A stretch of DNA of 64,000 bases from Blasia pusilla (Eukaryota > Marchantiophyta > Marchantiopsida > Blasiales), in contig CM114273.1 of the NCBI GenBank assembly GCA_050084515.1, forward strand, positions 38,192,001-38,256,000, written 5' to 3'. This document shows positions 29,844 through 41,160 of the stretch, one piece after another (position 1 is the first letter of the stretch; the number at the start of each line of letters is the position of its first letter). Under the pieces are notes generated by a model. It did no database searches and was not told where the DNA came from. It worked only from the letters and a program-made list of their open reading frames with translations. Both the position numbers and the translations under genes were made by a program.

Positions 29844-30580
29844 GGGCGCAGGATCTGGATAGAGTTGGCACCATTCATTTGGTGATTGCTGGATGGCCAT
29901 GTCAGGGTCATTCATCAGCTGGCCGAGGATTTGGATTGCAGGATCCGAGGTCAGGGATGTTTTGGGAGATGCTGCGAGTAGTACGACACTTGCAGGAGAG
30001 TCAGACATGTTCTCCAACGTATATCTTGGAGAACGTGTCGTTGTTGGGAGACACTCGTGCACGTGTGATGACGAGTGTGTATCAGGTGAGGTCCTAGTTG
30101 GGACTTGCTGTGTTATTAGATGCGGCAAGAGTTGGATCACGTGCCCATCGTCCACGATTGTGGTGGATGAACCTGATACCATCAGAGGTACTGAGTCGAG
30201 CATACGATGGAGTCCAGAGAGCACCACATCTCACAGTGGATGCTATTTTGGGCTCAGGGTGTCGATCTGAGGTGGTGACACGGGATGATACACTACCGTT
30301 GGCCATGGCCAATAGGGTGGGGGAGTTGAGGGCAGCCTTACCTACGTTGGTGAGCTTCCCACCATCCCATGCCTTTCTTCAGGGAGGGCCAAGCATGATT
30401 TGGGATGAGGTGATTGGAGCATTGGAGGAGCCTACAACAGATGAGCGCGAGCGCGCCATGGGGTTTGCTACCAGTACTCCGGCGGTGCCAGGGATGAGTG
30501 AGGCATCCCGGAGATAGGTATTGGGGCAGGCGATGGACCTCAACTGTCTCACATGGATAGTTAGCCTAGGTATGGCTGAG
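29819..30580 (+). pseudogene. C5-cytosine DNA methyltransferase domain within gypsy pol, N-terminally truncated
   Basis: One frame contains, in canonical C5-MTase order, motif IV GWPCQGHSSAGRG with the catalytic PCQ Cys (about 29890-29930), FGLQDPRSGMFWEMLRVVR, motif VI YILENV (about 30021), motif VIII HRPRLWW (about 30137-30160), a target-recognition-like region, motif IX TDERERAMGF (about 30440-30470) and motif X VLGQAMD after a TAG (30515). Further TAGs are at 30095 and near 30570. The enzyme class transfers a methyl group from AdoMet to cytosine C5. The AdoMet-binding motif I (FxGxG) expected upstream is absent; a palindrome (29774-29843) marks the break. It is in frame with pol and lies between protease and RT, so it would be made as part of the polyprotein. 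Confidence 0.88.
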
Positions 30581-30910
30581 TAGCAACAGATGCGAGTGTC
30601 ATCCATGCCATCACGTCCACGAGTTGGACCATTGCCTACAGGGTCTGTATAGCCATTCGTTGGGGGCGAGATGAGGAGAGATAGGCACCCATGGACTTCC
30701 TGGGACGTCGTTTGAGCAGAGAGTGCAAAGGCGGCTAGAGTAGCACATGTTCATTTTTTGGATGCGAAGCATGGTGTAGGAGGTCAGAGTGGAGTGGTTG
30801 TTGCGGAGGTGGCTAGGGTTGCTACATAGCAACCAAAGCCGGAGGTTGCGTTCTCTTCGAGTGAGGTCACGATGGAGACTTGGGAGCCTGTGATAGGTCT
30901 CAAGTTGATA

Positions 30911-30922
30911 GGAGGAGAGCGA
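30911..30922. repeat. Left target-site duplication of the nested transposon
   Basis: GGAGGAGAGCGA, identical to 43593-43604. Reading the gypsy frame across with one copy gives an uninterrupted LIGGERRR...HRF junction, which identifies the empty site. Confidence 0.85.
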
Positions 30923-31335
30923 GGTGCGGTAAGAGGAGAGGAAGAGAGGAGAGAGGAAGAGAGGAGAGAGGAGAGAGGAGAGAGGAAACTACCTTCAACC
31001 AAAATAGATACTTTTTTTTTAAGAGAGTTTACGTTGGGTTGAAGAGAGGAAACTTTTTGTGTGATTTTTTTGCACTTTTTTGTTCATTTATTAAGCAGTC
31101 CCATAGCTTTTTTTTTTTCCTCTTCCATATTTTGGCAACCCTCGAGTCCGACGAGTTGCAAATTGCACAAAATTTAGAAAACTGAAAAATCAGTGGAATC
31201 ATAAGTGTGGAACAATCACTTTTTCCATCCAAGGTCTGGAAAAAATCTATCATTTGCCCGGGCTGAATAGAGTTCAAGCTCAAAGTGAAGGTTGAGGAAA
31301 AATAAAAGTACAATCTAAAACCTCATTTTGCATCC

Positions 31336-34300
31336 TCAAAGTGATTTGTTTAAAATACTTTGCACTTCTTTGAGGGAGTAATTGGTTGGTGGATTCCTAC
31401 TCCTACCTCCGACTCTCTTAAAACTACCAAAGAACACATAGTACATGTGCTTACAAGGGAAATACCTTTTGCCACTTGTCTCTCTTTGGACAAAGTCATC
31501 ACATGAACATGTGGGAAAGCAACAGATGTGCACCACATACACCCTGTGACACTTGAATTTACTGATGTTGTTGTTCCTGACCCAATACATCCTTCCTATT
31601 CCATTGCCACTCAAGACATCTTTTGTGGCGATGATCTCCATTTTTGCCTCCCGAGCTGATGCAATTCGCTTTGCTCTCTCCACCGTTGGCCTACACATTC
31701 TGTTTCTCTTCACCCCATTTCTAGACTCAAAAAAAAATAATGGATTGAGATCATCCACCTTCTGCGGGTACATGTTGATATAAATCTTGGGTTGAATATG
31801 AAATGCGAAGGTCTCTGTAATGCGAACATGCTCCGAACTTCCCCCGTCTACGAGTCTGAAACCGACACTTGTAAGATTGTCCACTTCGTCTTGAGTGCAG
31901 TTCGTACCTGCGGCGATGGGCCAAATCGTGGGGGTATTCCCCGGAGCTCCAATGGCAGCCGGATAAGACTTCCGGAAAGCGCAAGATTCATTTGGGCAGA
32001 AGAAGTACTTCAATTGATCCCGGTCATCGTGGAAACGATCAAAGGTTTTGAGTCCCCAAAACCCAGGCAAAGTGGTCGCCGATCCTTGCAGATTCTTATT
32101 TAGGAAAGTGTCGCATGCTCTCCTAATGCCATCATATCCTGCCCTGCAGGTGGGTCCACGTCCAAGGTTGCTCCGAGATATATGCCACCGTTTTAGGTTG
32201 CAATCCACCTCCATTACCGGAATCCCATATTGTTGAACCACCCCAGTGACAGGATGTTGCGAACTTCGAACAACGGAGGGCATTTGAAATAAAACATTCA
32301 CTGATTTTGGAGAAGTAACTCCATCACGGATTTGGGACGGGTTCGGGGTCCCCGAATACCTGGGCGGCGTAATTTCCACATCCAAATCAATCACCGGATT
32401 AGTTCCTCGATGCTGCCTCTTCACTTGCCTGAAGTCAAGATACTTATCTGGTCTCCACGAGTCTCGCTCGGACTGCTCTACCACCATCTGTATGGGACAT
32501 CTTGAAACCCGCCCACGAATATCCCCACCTATGTGTACGTCTTGCTCGAGTGGAGTTCCAGCTACGCACCGGTTGAAGGCTTCCACATACATTTTTCATC
32601 ACCAGATCTCACAGCCGCCCTGACATAGAGCTCGTAGATTGACGGCCCCTTTCCTTTTGTTATGCCTTTTGTGAGGAAGATATGGGATCGCAGATCAGTA
32701 GCATTGCTCTTGCCTGGTCTTGTTGGCATGCCTCCACAAGTGAAATTCGTTGGCATGCTTGTGACGACCTCCAGGAGGAATGAACACTTTCTGCTTCACT
32801 TGTGTTGGGGCAGAGGGCATTTTCATGAATGTTCAATCCGTGCAACGACGGCAATGTTAGAAGGGAACGAAAATAACTCAGGAGTCAAAGCAATAAGCGA
32901 CCTATCGGAACTAGACGGGTTGCAGGCCCGAGGCATCCCATGAACGACTCTGCGACCCGTCGGGTTGTAACCTTAAACCCACCTATTGCTAACCGTCGGA
33001 ACCAGACGGGTTGCAAGGCCGAGGCATCCCATGAACGACTCTGTGACCCATCGGGTCCCGACGGGTTGCACACTCAGGTTGCACCAAAAATCTGGATGCA
33101 ACCCGTCGGTTTTCGTCGAGTTGCACACTCGGGCAACCCGTCGGTTTCCGTCGGGTTGCACACTCGGGCAACCCGTCGGTTTTCGTCGAGTTGCACACTC
33201 GGGCAACCCGTCGGTTTCCGTCGGGTTGCACACTCGGGCAAACCGTCGGTTTCCGTCGGGTTGCACACTCGGGCAACCCATCGCATCCGACAGCTTGCTT
33301 GGTTTCTTGGGTTTGAAATCCATATAGTTCCCACGCTTCTCACCCTGAGCTACAACTTTACAAACAATTCTCAGCGTGACCTTGACAAGACAAAATAGTG
33401 AACTCACCTGCCGCATGAAGTTTCCCCATTGTCTCATACGTACAGTCCACCAACTCAACCAAGAGCACAACTCTTTGTACTTCCCCTCAATCGCATGCTT
33501 CCTCCACCACCCATGAAGTTCCACCTGGCATTCCATGGCCTGCTTCAAGGTTTTGTTGTCCTTGCAGCGTTGGAGTAGAGTGACATGCTCTGTCCTCTTA
33601 TTCTCCTTGATGCAAGATTTGGTGTACCGGGTCAGATCTGTTGTTGCCAATGGAAAGCATCCGACCTTTCCCTCTCGGTTGAACCTCTCCACCCAGAACA
33701 CTTCCGGATAGCAATCCACCAAGGTTGTGCATTGTCCGCCATGAACCCATAAATTTCCGGAGGTGGCCTTTTGTTTTCCTTCACCACCTCCAATAAGAGT
33801 AACCAAAGACATCTTCAAACCGCCAACGTCTTACGCTTTACTTTACTGAGACAAATATAGTTTTGAGTCCCTTCTCCACATGGTCATAAACGTGAGCACC
33901 CATCGTCAACCATCCGTTCAACACTCAGAGCAAATATCAAAGCTTACCGAGCCCCGTAAAGATCTTCCCCTTCCCTCATTCGATCTATAAGATTGAGGCC
34001 ACTCGACGGACTGTGGTTGACATTTTGAAGACATAGGCCCTGGATCCCTTGCCTCCTTGGCCCATGAACCGCCATCTCGAATGAATGGAAATGTGGAGTT
34101 GGCCTTGATTAGCGATGGCATCCATTTTGGCCGTCTTTCCATCTAGAACTCGATTTGACGCAAAGAAATTCGGAAGCATTCAGATCAGCGAGAAATGCGA
34201 GATTTTTCCTGAGTTGTTTCTCCTCAACCGTGATCTCTCGCCTGTCGAGGGATTCCAAGCAATTGTTCCCAAATTTGTGATGCCGTTGTGAGCTTGATCA

Positions 34301-35407
34301 CCAGGCTTTGAACCCGAGAGTTTCAGAGACCTCGGCTACTTTCTTCGCCACATCCTCCTTGATGTGTCTTTGAATTGCATCGGTCACAGGATGAGTGTGG
34401 GAGCCAACATGAACTGCCAGCCTTGTGTACTCTGACGTGGAGCCCAAGTCGTGGACAATGAAAAATATGTATGCAGGACACGCTCCAACGCAGAGGGGCG
34501 ATGCTTGACAATGAGGACATCGATGGCCTCCCGGCGGTGTGGTGGCACCGACCTCGTATGGAGTTTCTGCATTCTTGGGAGGGAATTGCGACGTATTGAC
34601 TCGCCTGTTGCGCTCTAGATACGGGCATGCTGGACTTCTACACTCCAAGGCTCCCACGCATTGGCGGCAGGAGACAATCCAAGGACCATCTGGAATTGAA
34701 GCACTAGTCCGTTGAAGCCTGCACCATTGATGACAATCAGACTTTCTGTCCATACACTTCAGGCGTCCTCCATCCTTCTTTTGAGTAGGAGCAGCAAGTG
34801 GATGCAACTCAAAAATGCAATTACCATCGTACGTGGGCGGCAGCTCGTTGACAAGAATGTGCTTGAACATTTTCAAGGCCAGAGATGAAAGCAAACTATT
34901 GCCTGATACTCGCAAGAGGAACGAGTAGGCGGACAAAGGGCCCGATTGGTGTCCGACAGATCCACTGAGGTTGATAACATCCGGAATCTCTTCAGGAAGA
35001 ACAACATTGTTACAAGCGTGCAAAGTTGGAGTTGAAGCCGGATCTGCAAAGCTTGGAGTTGCAAATGTAGAGCTCGGAGCACTAGGAAATTCTAGACCGT
35101 CTACTTGGGAAACACACGAATTCAAGGGCAGGCCGTAAACTCTGTATTGACCATTTGCTATAGGTAGGAGATTCCATACTTTACGGTCTGAGGTCACTGG
35201 CTGGACCGTCTCACCTATTATGTCTTCCGTACCGTCCACCCTAACATCTTTGGATACAAAGATGGTTCCAATTTGGAGAAGAAATCGAACAGACATAAAA
35301 TTTTCATCCACTACTATGAAAGACTTACGAGCTTGGGGTCGAATGATTTCTGATTGAGGAAGGGCCGCCAGATGGCTGCCACAAGTGAGCTTAACATAAT
35401 TATCCAT
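31336..35407 (-). pseudogene. SWIM zinc-finger, transposase-like gene (decayed, intron-containing)
   Basis: Pieces on the minus strand are 35407-34298 (369 aa, ATG), short frames 34297-33830, 33818-32973 and 32592-31336 (418 aa to the stop). The first piece has a Cys/His-rich domain (residues about 190-345: repeated C-x2-C pairs, then YTRLAVHVGSHTHPV), like the WRKY/GCM1-type DNA-binding fingers of MULE-type transposases. The last piece has a SWIM finger CSCDDF...FPCKH (C-x-C-x16-C-x-H; 31509-31447), also typical of such transposases. DDE catalytic residues were not recognised in the broken middle. 32.9-33.35 kb interrupts it with palindrome-derived tandem repeats, probably an intron. It is the likeliest mobility gene of the element. 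Confidence 0.6.
33086..33281. repeat. 35-bp tandem repeat array
   Basis: At least five units with a 35-bp period (TTGCACACTC occurs at 33121, 33156, 33191, 33226 and 33261), each containing CAACCCGTCGG..CGTCG(A/G)GTTG, i.e. one degenerate copy of the dispersed palindrome. It lies in the interrupted middle of the transposase-like gene. Confidence 0.9.
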
Positions 35408-36530
35408 TCCCAGAAATTTCGTACGGGAGGAGGGTGAGAATGAGAATGAGAATGTTTAATTTATGGTGAATAGGAAAACAGATACTCAGATTTTTACTGA
35501 CAAGATGAATTCGGTAGGTGACATTGTCTGACACAATGGATCCAATTCTGTAACAACAGATTCAATTATGTTGCAATGTGTTACCGGATTTGGGAAGCTG
35601 AGGGTTGCAAAGCACACTTCATTTTTTTGGAACCCGTCGGAGTCCTGGTAGCTAAAAAATTACCACAAGCTAACCGAATCCTGCAACCTGTCGGCGGACG
35701 GGTTGCACGCTTCTGCCAAACATGGTCGAAGCGGGCAACCCGTCGCTTTCCGACGAGTTGCTCGGATACCGCTCCTTCTTGCCCGAAGATGCCGGAGGTG
35801 TGCAAACCGTCTGTTCCCGACAAGTTCCGCGGGTGCTGCACCTATTTGCCCAAAGACGGCGAGGCGTGCAACCCGTCGCCCTCCAACGGGTTGCGCAAGG
35901 GCCTCGCCTTGTGGTGCTTACATGAAGTGTGCAACCTGTCGGACTCCGACGACTTGCGCGGGAAGCCCGCGTTCTTAACCCTTGACGAGGGAAGCGTGCA
36001 ACCCAACGGTCTCCGACGGATTTCCTGGGTACGTCCCGTTCCCGTCCCAAACACGGTAGAGGCGCGCAACATGTCGGTCTCCGACGGGTTGCGCGGGTAC
36101 CTCGCGTTCTGGTCCGAAGACGACGGAGGCGCTCAACCCATCGGTCTCCGACGGGTTGCTCGCGCACGTGGCGACGTACCCAGGATGGCGGAGGCGCGCA
36201 ACCTGTCGGACTCCGACGGGTTGCCATTTTTCACCTCCGGACTTCCGTAACCTCCGACACGTCGCCGTCGAACGGACGACGGGACCCAACGGTCAGCCCA
36301 ACGGCTAGAAAAGTATAAATAGGGCAGAAATCGCTCATTTCCGATTTCTTATTTCGCGATCTCCATTCCTCACTCTCCCGCGCAGCAGCTGATCAGATAC
36401 CAAGGGGCGTTTCACACGGCCAGTCATCGCGAGTCGATAGGAGGGAACGAGTGCGAGACGGTTCGACCGAACGAGAGCGAGACGGTTTGACTGAACGATC
36501 ACGAGACGATTCGAGCTACCCATTAAGGTG
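35408..36530. promoter_or_regulatory. Divergent promoter region with an array of short palindromes
   Basis: Lies between the starts of the minus-strand transposase-like gene and the plus-strand methyltransferase gene. From 35620 to 36230 it contains about a dozen CCGTCGG-N4..8-CCGACGGG-type palindromes, unevenly spaced at 40-75 bp. A TATA box follows at 36314-36321. Open frames in all six registers here are by-products of the GC-rich repeats. Confidence 0.55.
36314..36321 (+). promoter_or_regulatory. TATA box upstream of the methyltransferase gene
   Basis: TATAAATA in AAGTATAAATAGGGC, about 420 bp before the ATG at 36735 and just downstream of the palindrome array. Good match to the plant TATA consensus. 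Confidence 0.6.
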
Positions 36531-37310
36531 ACTCATCTCGACATCAGCAAGGCGACTGATCAAGGGATTCATCGTGGACATAGGTGGAGGCATTTCCGGA
36601 AAAAATGACAAGCCAACAAGTCTGGGAGCTTCACTCCGAAGTTTATTAGGACTCCTGCGTCCGCATCTCCAGGGCCTTGTTCGGCGAATGAAATTAGGAA
36701 GTAGGAAATCTAGGAGCGGGAAAGGGAAGCGGAGATGCACAACCAGGAGCTTCTTGCGAGACGTGTTCAAGAGGCGCTTGATAAACAGAACGCAGAGGCT
36801 GAGACGTCGCAGGCCTTGAAGAAAAGGATCGCCGACGAAAAGAGAGAAACGAAGCGTCTGGACGCGTCGGTGAGGAGAGCAGAATTGGCTAAAGCGAGGA
36901 GGGAAAAAGCGATAACCATTGACGATAGCCCTACCCGTCCAACCAAAAGTGTTGAGATGGGGGAAATATCCCCGATGAAGTCCGGGGACACAATCAACCT
37001 AGTGGAAACGCCAGAAGTTCAAATCACGGACGACGAGGTCATGAGGACCGCAAGCGTGGAGATGGTGGACATTGCCGAAGAAGCTGGAGAGCGGTCATTC
37101 TCGTCTCCAAGCCCGGCGGAAGACATCAAACTCTATCGGATCGACGAGTTCCCAGTCGATTTGCCAGCTTCTATCTCAGACAAGTTGGCTGGTCAAGAAA
37201 CCGACCCAATTTTCGAGCGGGTAAGAGAGGATCTGGGTTTTTTGAATTATGTGAATTGCAATTCATTGGGAATTCAGTGTAGCTTATTGATCTTGTCCCG
37301 GTTCTGACAG

Positions 37311-37783
37311 GTGGTAAAGTAGATGGCACTCATGGAGGGCCACAACGCCCCGAGGATTCCACTCTGCCGATTGCGGACAATGGAATACGTCCGCGAAATT
37401 CAGTCCGACGAGGACATCGCGAAGCTTAAACATTTGGCGGTGACAACATCCTATGTCGACAGCTTTCCTCCCTTCTATGTTCAGCCCTACGACGAGCATG
37501 GAACCCAAGATCTGGTTACGGAGGAGGACTTGGAAAAGCTCGACACATTCTGGAGGATGAGAGACCAGGATTTCAGAAGGCAAGTAGAGGGCACGGAATT
37601 TAGCTGGATGAGGAATCTGCATTTCTTCATCTGGGATGGAAATCACAGGTTCATGGCGTGGACCAAGTTTGCGGAGGAGCGGCCCAACTCCTTGGAGGCA
37701 CATTTTTGCGTGAAGGCAATGGTCCTTCACCCATTCCCTCATCACATGGCGACGGTGGAGATGGCAATGCATGCCATGAACAC
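37311..37783 (+). other. ParB-like exon of the methyltransferase gene
   Basis: Acceptor TTCTGACAG before 37311 and donor GTGAGT after 37783. Conserved almost residue for residue in the second copy (61530-61037 minus), including FFIWDGNHR and AEERPNSLEAHFCVK. TAG at 37320 corresponds to CAG (Gln) in that copy. Conservation of this exon between diverged copies suggests it was under selection while the elements were active. Confidence 0.65.
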
Positions 37784-37791
37784 GTGAGTAT

Positions 37792-37875
37792 CTTTAACAC
37801 TTACGCAACTCGTCGGGATGGTCGTTGGGATGCTTTAACACTTACGCAACTCGTCGGGACGGTCGTTGGGATGCT
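37792..37875. repeat. 41-bp tandem repeat
   Basis: CTTTAACACTTACGCAACTC recurs with a 41-bp period (37792, 37833, then a partial third at about 37874) in the intron after the ParB-like exon. Confidence 0.85.
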
Positions 37876-37879
37876 TTAA

Positions 37880-38650
37880 CACTTACGCAACTTGTCGGAC
37901 TCTGACGAGTTGCTCGACTCGACGCTTTTTCAGGATGTTTTTTGAAGAATGCAACTCGTCGGACTCCGACGAGTTGTTCGATTGACCACAGATTTAATTA
38001 TTTTTTGGCCCAAAGCAAACCGTCGGAGTCCGACGGGTTGCTCGACTTGCCGCCTTTTCAGGATGTTTTTTGAAGAATGCAACTCGTCGGACTCCGACGA
38101 GTTGTTCGATTGACCACATTTCATTAGTTTTTGGCCCAAAGCAAACCGTCGGAGTCCGACGGGTTGCTCGACTCGCCGCCTTTTCAGGATGTTTTTTGAA
38201 GAATGCAACTCGTCGGACTCCGACGAGTTGTTCGACTGACCGCAGGTTTAGTATGTGTTTTGCCCAAAGCAACCCGTCGGAGTTTGACGGGTTGCTTGAC
38301 TCAAAACTATTTTTGGCCGAAATCAACTCGTCAGAGTCCGACGGGTTGCATTCGGAAGTTGGTTTAGCAAATTTCGCGTCAAATTGCAAGTTTCCATTCA
38401 ATTGCGCAGCCTGTCGGACTCCGACAGGTTGCTATGTTCACGTTAGTATGTTCAGTTGCATAACCCGTCGGAGTCCGACGGGTTGAAACCAGACATTAGC
38501 AAATCTGAATGCAATCCGTCGGACTCCGATGGGTTGCATCATTAAGCTCCTTCCTAGAATCCGACCTTGAGCTGTGACGACCCGTCGAAGTCCGACGGGT
38601 TGCAGGAACCCATGTAATTTCCTGACGGGTTGAGTTTGGATGTGCAGGAT
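37880..38650. repeat. Intronic array of GTCGGANTCCGAC palindromes with ~125-bp higher-order repeat
   Basis: The intron between exons B and C is built almost entirely of palindromes of the form CAACCCGTCGGA-N-TCCGACGGG and CAACTCGTCGGACTCCGACG. Units spaced 124-130 bp, each starting GGATGTTTTTTGAAGAATGC (37933, 38063, 38187), form a three-copy tandem. At least ten palindromes are visible between 37880 and 38620. Confidence 0.9.
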
Positions 38651-40779
38651 TGTATCGGAGGGGAATGTCACCCACCACTGGATCCAGGACTGCGATCGGG
38701 TGAGGAAGGTGCTTACGACGCACCGAGAGAATCAGGGGTTCTTGGGCGATGCCCTTGTCAATCAGATGCTTGCAAAGGGTGCTCACATAAAAAAGAAAAC
38801 TTGGGCAAATATGTTTATTTCCCAAGATGCAGCCGTAACCATTCTGTGTTGGTCGAAGATACAGGCCGCGAAGAAGAGCGTTGTTTTGGAGCTGGAGCGG
38901 AGGGAGAAAGTATCTGCGTCTGAGCGCGTGAAATTCATCCAAGCTGCAGTATCTGCAGCAACGAAATACACGGCGAGCAAGATGTAGCGATACATCAGCA
39001 TTCTCAACCCCGAACTTGGTCCGAAGTTCTACAAGGAGCTGAAGGCAATTATCAAGCGCCAGCGGAAAAGGGATGAAGATCCGCAAGGTTGGATTGGGGA
39101 GAAAGTGTCACTGGATCGCGTGCATCGGTTTGCGTTGTCCGGCATAAGCAAGTTTAGGAGGATCCGACTCATGAAAATCAGTCTCGAGGGCACAGAGGCC
39201 CAGAAGAGGGCGGCACACCATCCTCCGGGTGTGTCCGATCCAATGATCTCCCACTGGCTACGCGAATGGTCGTTCTGGGATGCGTTGTGGATTATCGGGA
39301 AGTTTGTGCTGGACGGACTACAAGCGGAGCTCAAAAGATTAGAGCCCATCTTGGATGAAGCAAACCTGGAAAGTTCTAGAGATTTCGAGGTTTGGCTCGA
39401 CGACATCCGGGACAAGCCAATCAAAAACCCAGGATTCAAGACAATGTTCAAGGTTTGCGTCCTCCCTCAAGCAGAGCTTGACGAAGAAGTAGAGGGGAAC
39501 AAACGGGATCAAGCAAAGAAGAAGCGAGATCTACAGGAGCAGACGGCCGATTCTGTTCGACTAAAAGCTGCCCAACGGATGGTCTTCAGGTACCTCGTCC
39601 AGTGTAAGAATGTAGGTACGTGGGGAAAATTACCGGTAGCCTTGAAATTGTGGGCTTCGCCGCCGGATGCAGAGACATTCTCCATGTACGACATGGAGAT
39701 GGGGCAGCACATGTCCGATTGGGAGGTGGAGAATTGCCCCATTTGGCTCGACTTCAACGACCCTGAAGACATCATCGATAAGGATTTACGAGTGCTTTAT
39801 GATGCAGTGGCCTCAAGATAAGACGACATCCCCAATTTTGTGCAGCCTGAAGACTTCTTCGGAGGAGATACGGAAGAGCAAGCCCACGAGACAGCTGAGT
39901 TGGCTTCCAAGGTCCACACAGCCAAAGACAAATCCACATCGGGTCTCAAAGGCAAGGCGAGGGGAGGGAAAAATTCCGAGGCCGAGTCTTCCCAAAGAGA
40001 GGCTGAAGATTCAAGGCCAGAGGCGGAATCGTCCGGGCAAGCGGGGAGAGAGGGTTGGACCAGGTCCTCGGCGAAAAAAACCCCACCAGAGTTTGAGGTC
40101 ATAGAGACCCCGACAAGCCTTCCGCAGACTCAGGAGAAGCGGAAGCGAGAGGTGCCAGGGTTGTCCCAAGGAGAATACAGTCCATCATCCTTGGGAAGAC
40201 ACAAACAAACAACGACCCGGACAAGCGTCCTTCTTCAGTTCACTCCTTTACTGGATGAGCTAAAGAGCTTCAATTCTCAAGCGTCGACACCAGCCATCGA
40301 TAAATTGACAACGCTGGGACGGAAGCTCCAACGAAGCGGGCACGCTGCCTGGACGGTGAATGGAGTGGTCGAAGAGGTTGCGGTGGATCTCTTGATCGCT
40401 GATCTGCCCTCGGGGTTGCGACTTTGGGGTGAGAATCCGTCGGACGAGGTACCTGAGTGGAATGTGCCGCTATCTTATGACCAAATTGTGCTATTGTTCT
40501 CCTTTGCAGACGCCTATCTGAGTGACAGGGGCTGCTTCTTGGTGTTGATTGGAGGGAGCGAGGACGAGCTCTTCAACCTCCAGTGCGTCAAGAGGTCGCT
40601 AAAGTGGAGGACAGCGCAATCGTGGATCATAAAAAACGAGTATCCACTCCGATCCGCGACGAGTCAGATTCGGGTAAGGCTCAATTCATGTAGTATAATC
40701 TCAATTATATTTTAATGATGTGTATAATGAGTGTTTATCTCCGTTGAGTGAGTATAATGAGTGTCAATCTCCGTTTTTT

Positions 40780-41160
40780 TTGTCCGTGAGCACCCCGTCG
40801 GAAGGCGACGGGTTGTTGGCTTAGAGCAGCCCATGCTCGGCTGAGAGCAACCCGTCGGTTTCCGACGGGTTGCATCTTTCCCACATACACAGGGAAAACT
40901 GTGGTGTACCTGCAACCCGACGGGTTGCGCTTGCTTTTGGTTTTTCCTTGTGTTTCAGAAAAGCCGCAACCCGCCTCGATAGCGACGGTTGCTCACCGAG
41001 CATGGGCTGCTCTAGGCCAAAGAACCCGCCGCCTTCCGACGGGTTGCTCACGGATAAACAACGGAGCCCGACGGTCGTTTTAGTCTCTGACCAACCCGTC
41101 GGAAGGCGACGGGTTGGTCCGGGACAAAACAACTCGTCGGACTCCGACATGTTGATCCAA
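40780..41160. repeat. Palindromes in the intron between methyltransferase exons C and D
   Basis: Six or more copies of CCCGTCGG..CCGACGGG-type palindromes lie between the exon C donor (GGTAAGG at 40673) and exon D. Core variants include CGGAAGGCGACGGG and CGGACTCCGAC. Confidence 0.8.

Noticed and set aside
29550-30227. 225-codon minus-strand frame opposite the C5-MTase
   Set aside because: Shadow of the GC-rich plus-strand coding sequence; all MTase motifs are on the plus strand.
32973-33398. Overlapping frames on both strands rich in Arg, Thr, Pro and Val around 33 kb and 35.6-36.3 kb
   Set aside because: They arise from the palindromic repeats, which stay open in all six frames; no domain is visible.
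35620-41160. CRISPR array
   Set aside because: The repeats are palindromic but irregularly spaced, vary in sequence, have no spacer structure, and lie in eukaryotic transposon introns without cas genes.
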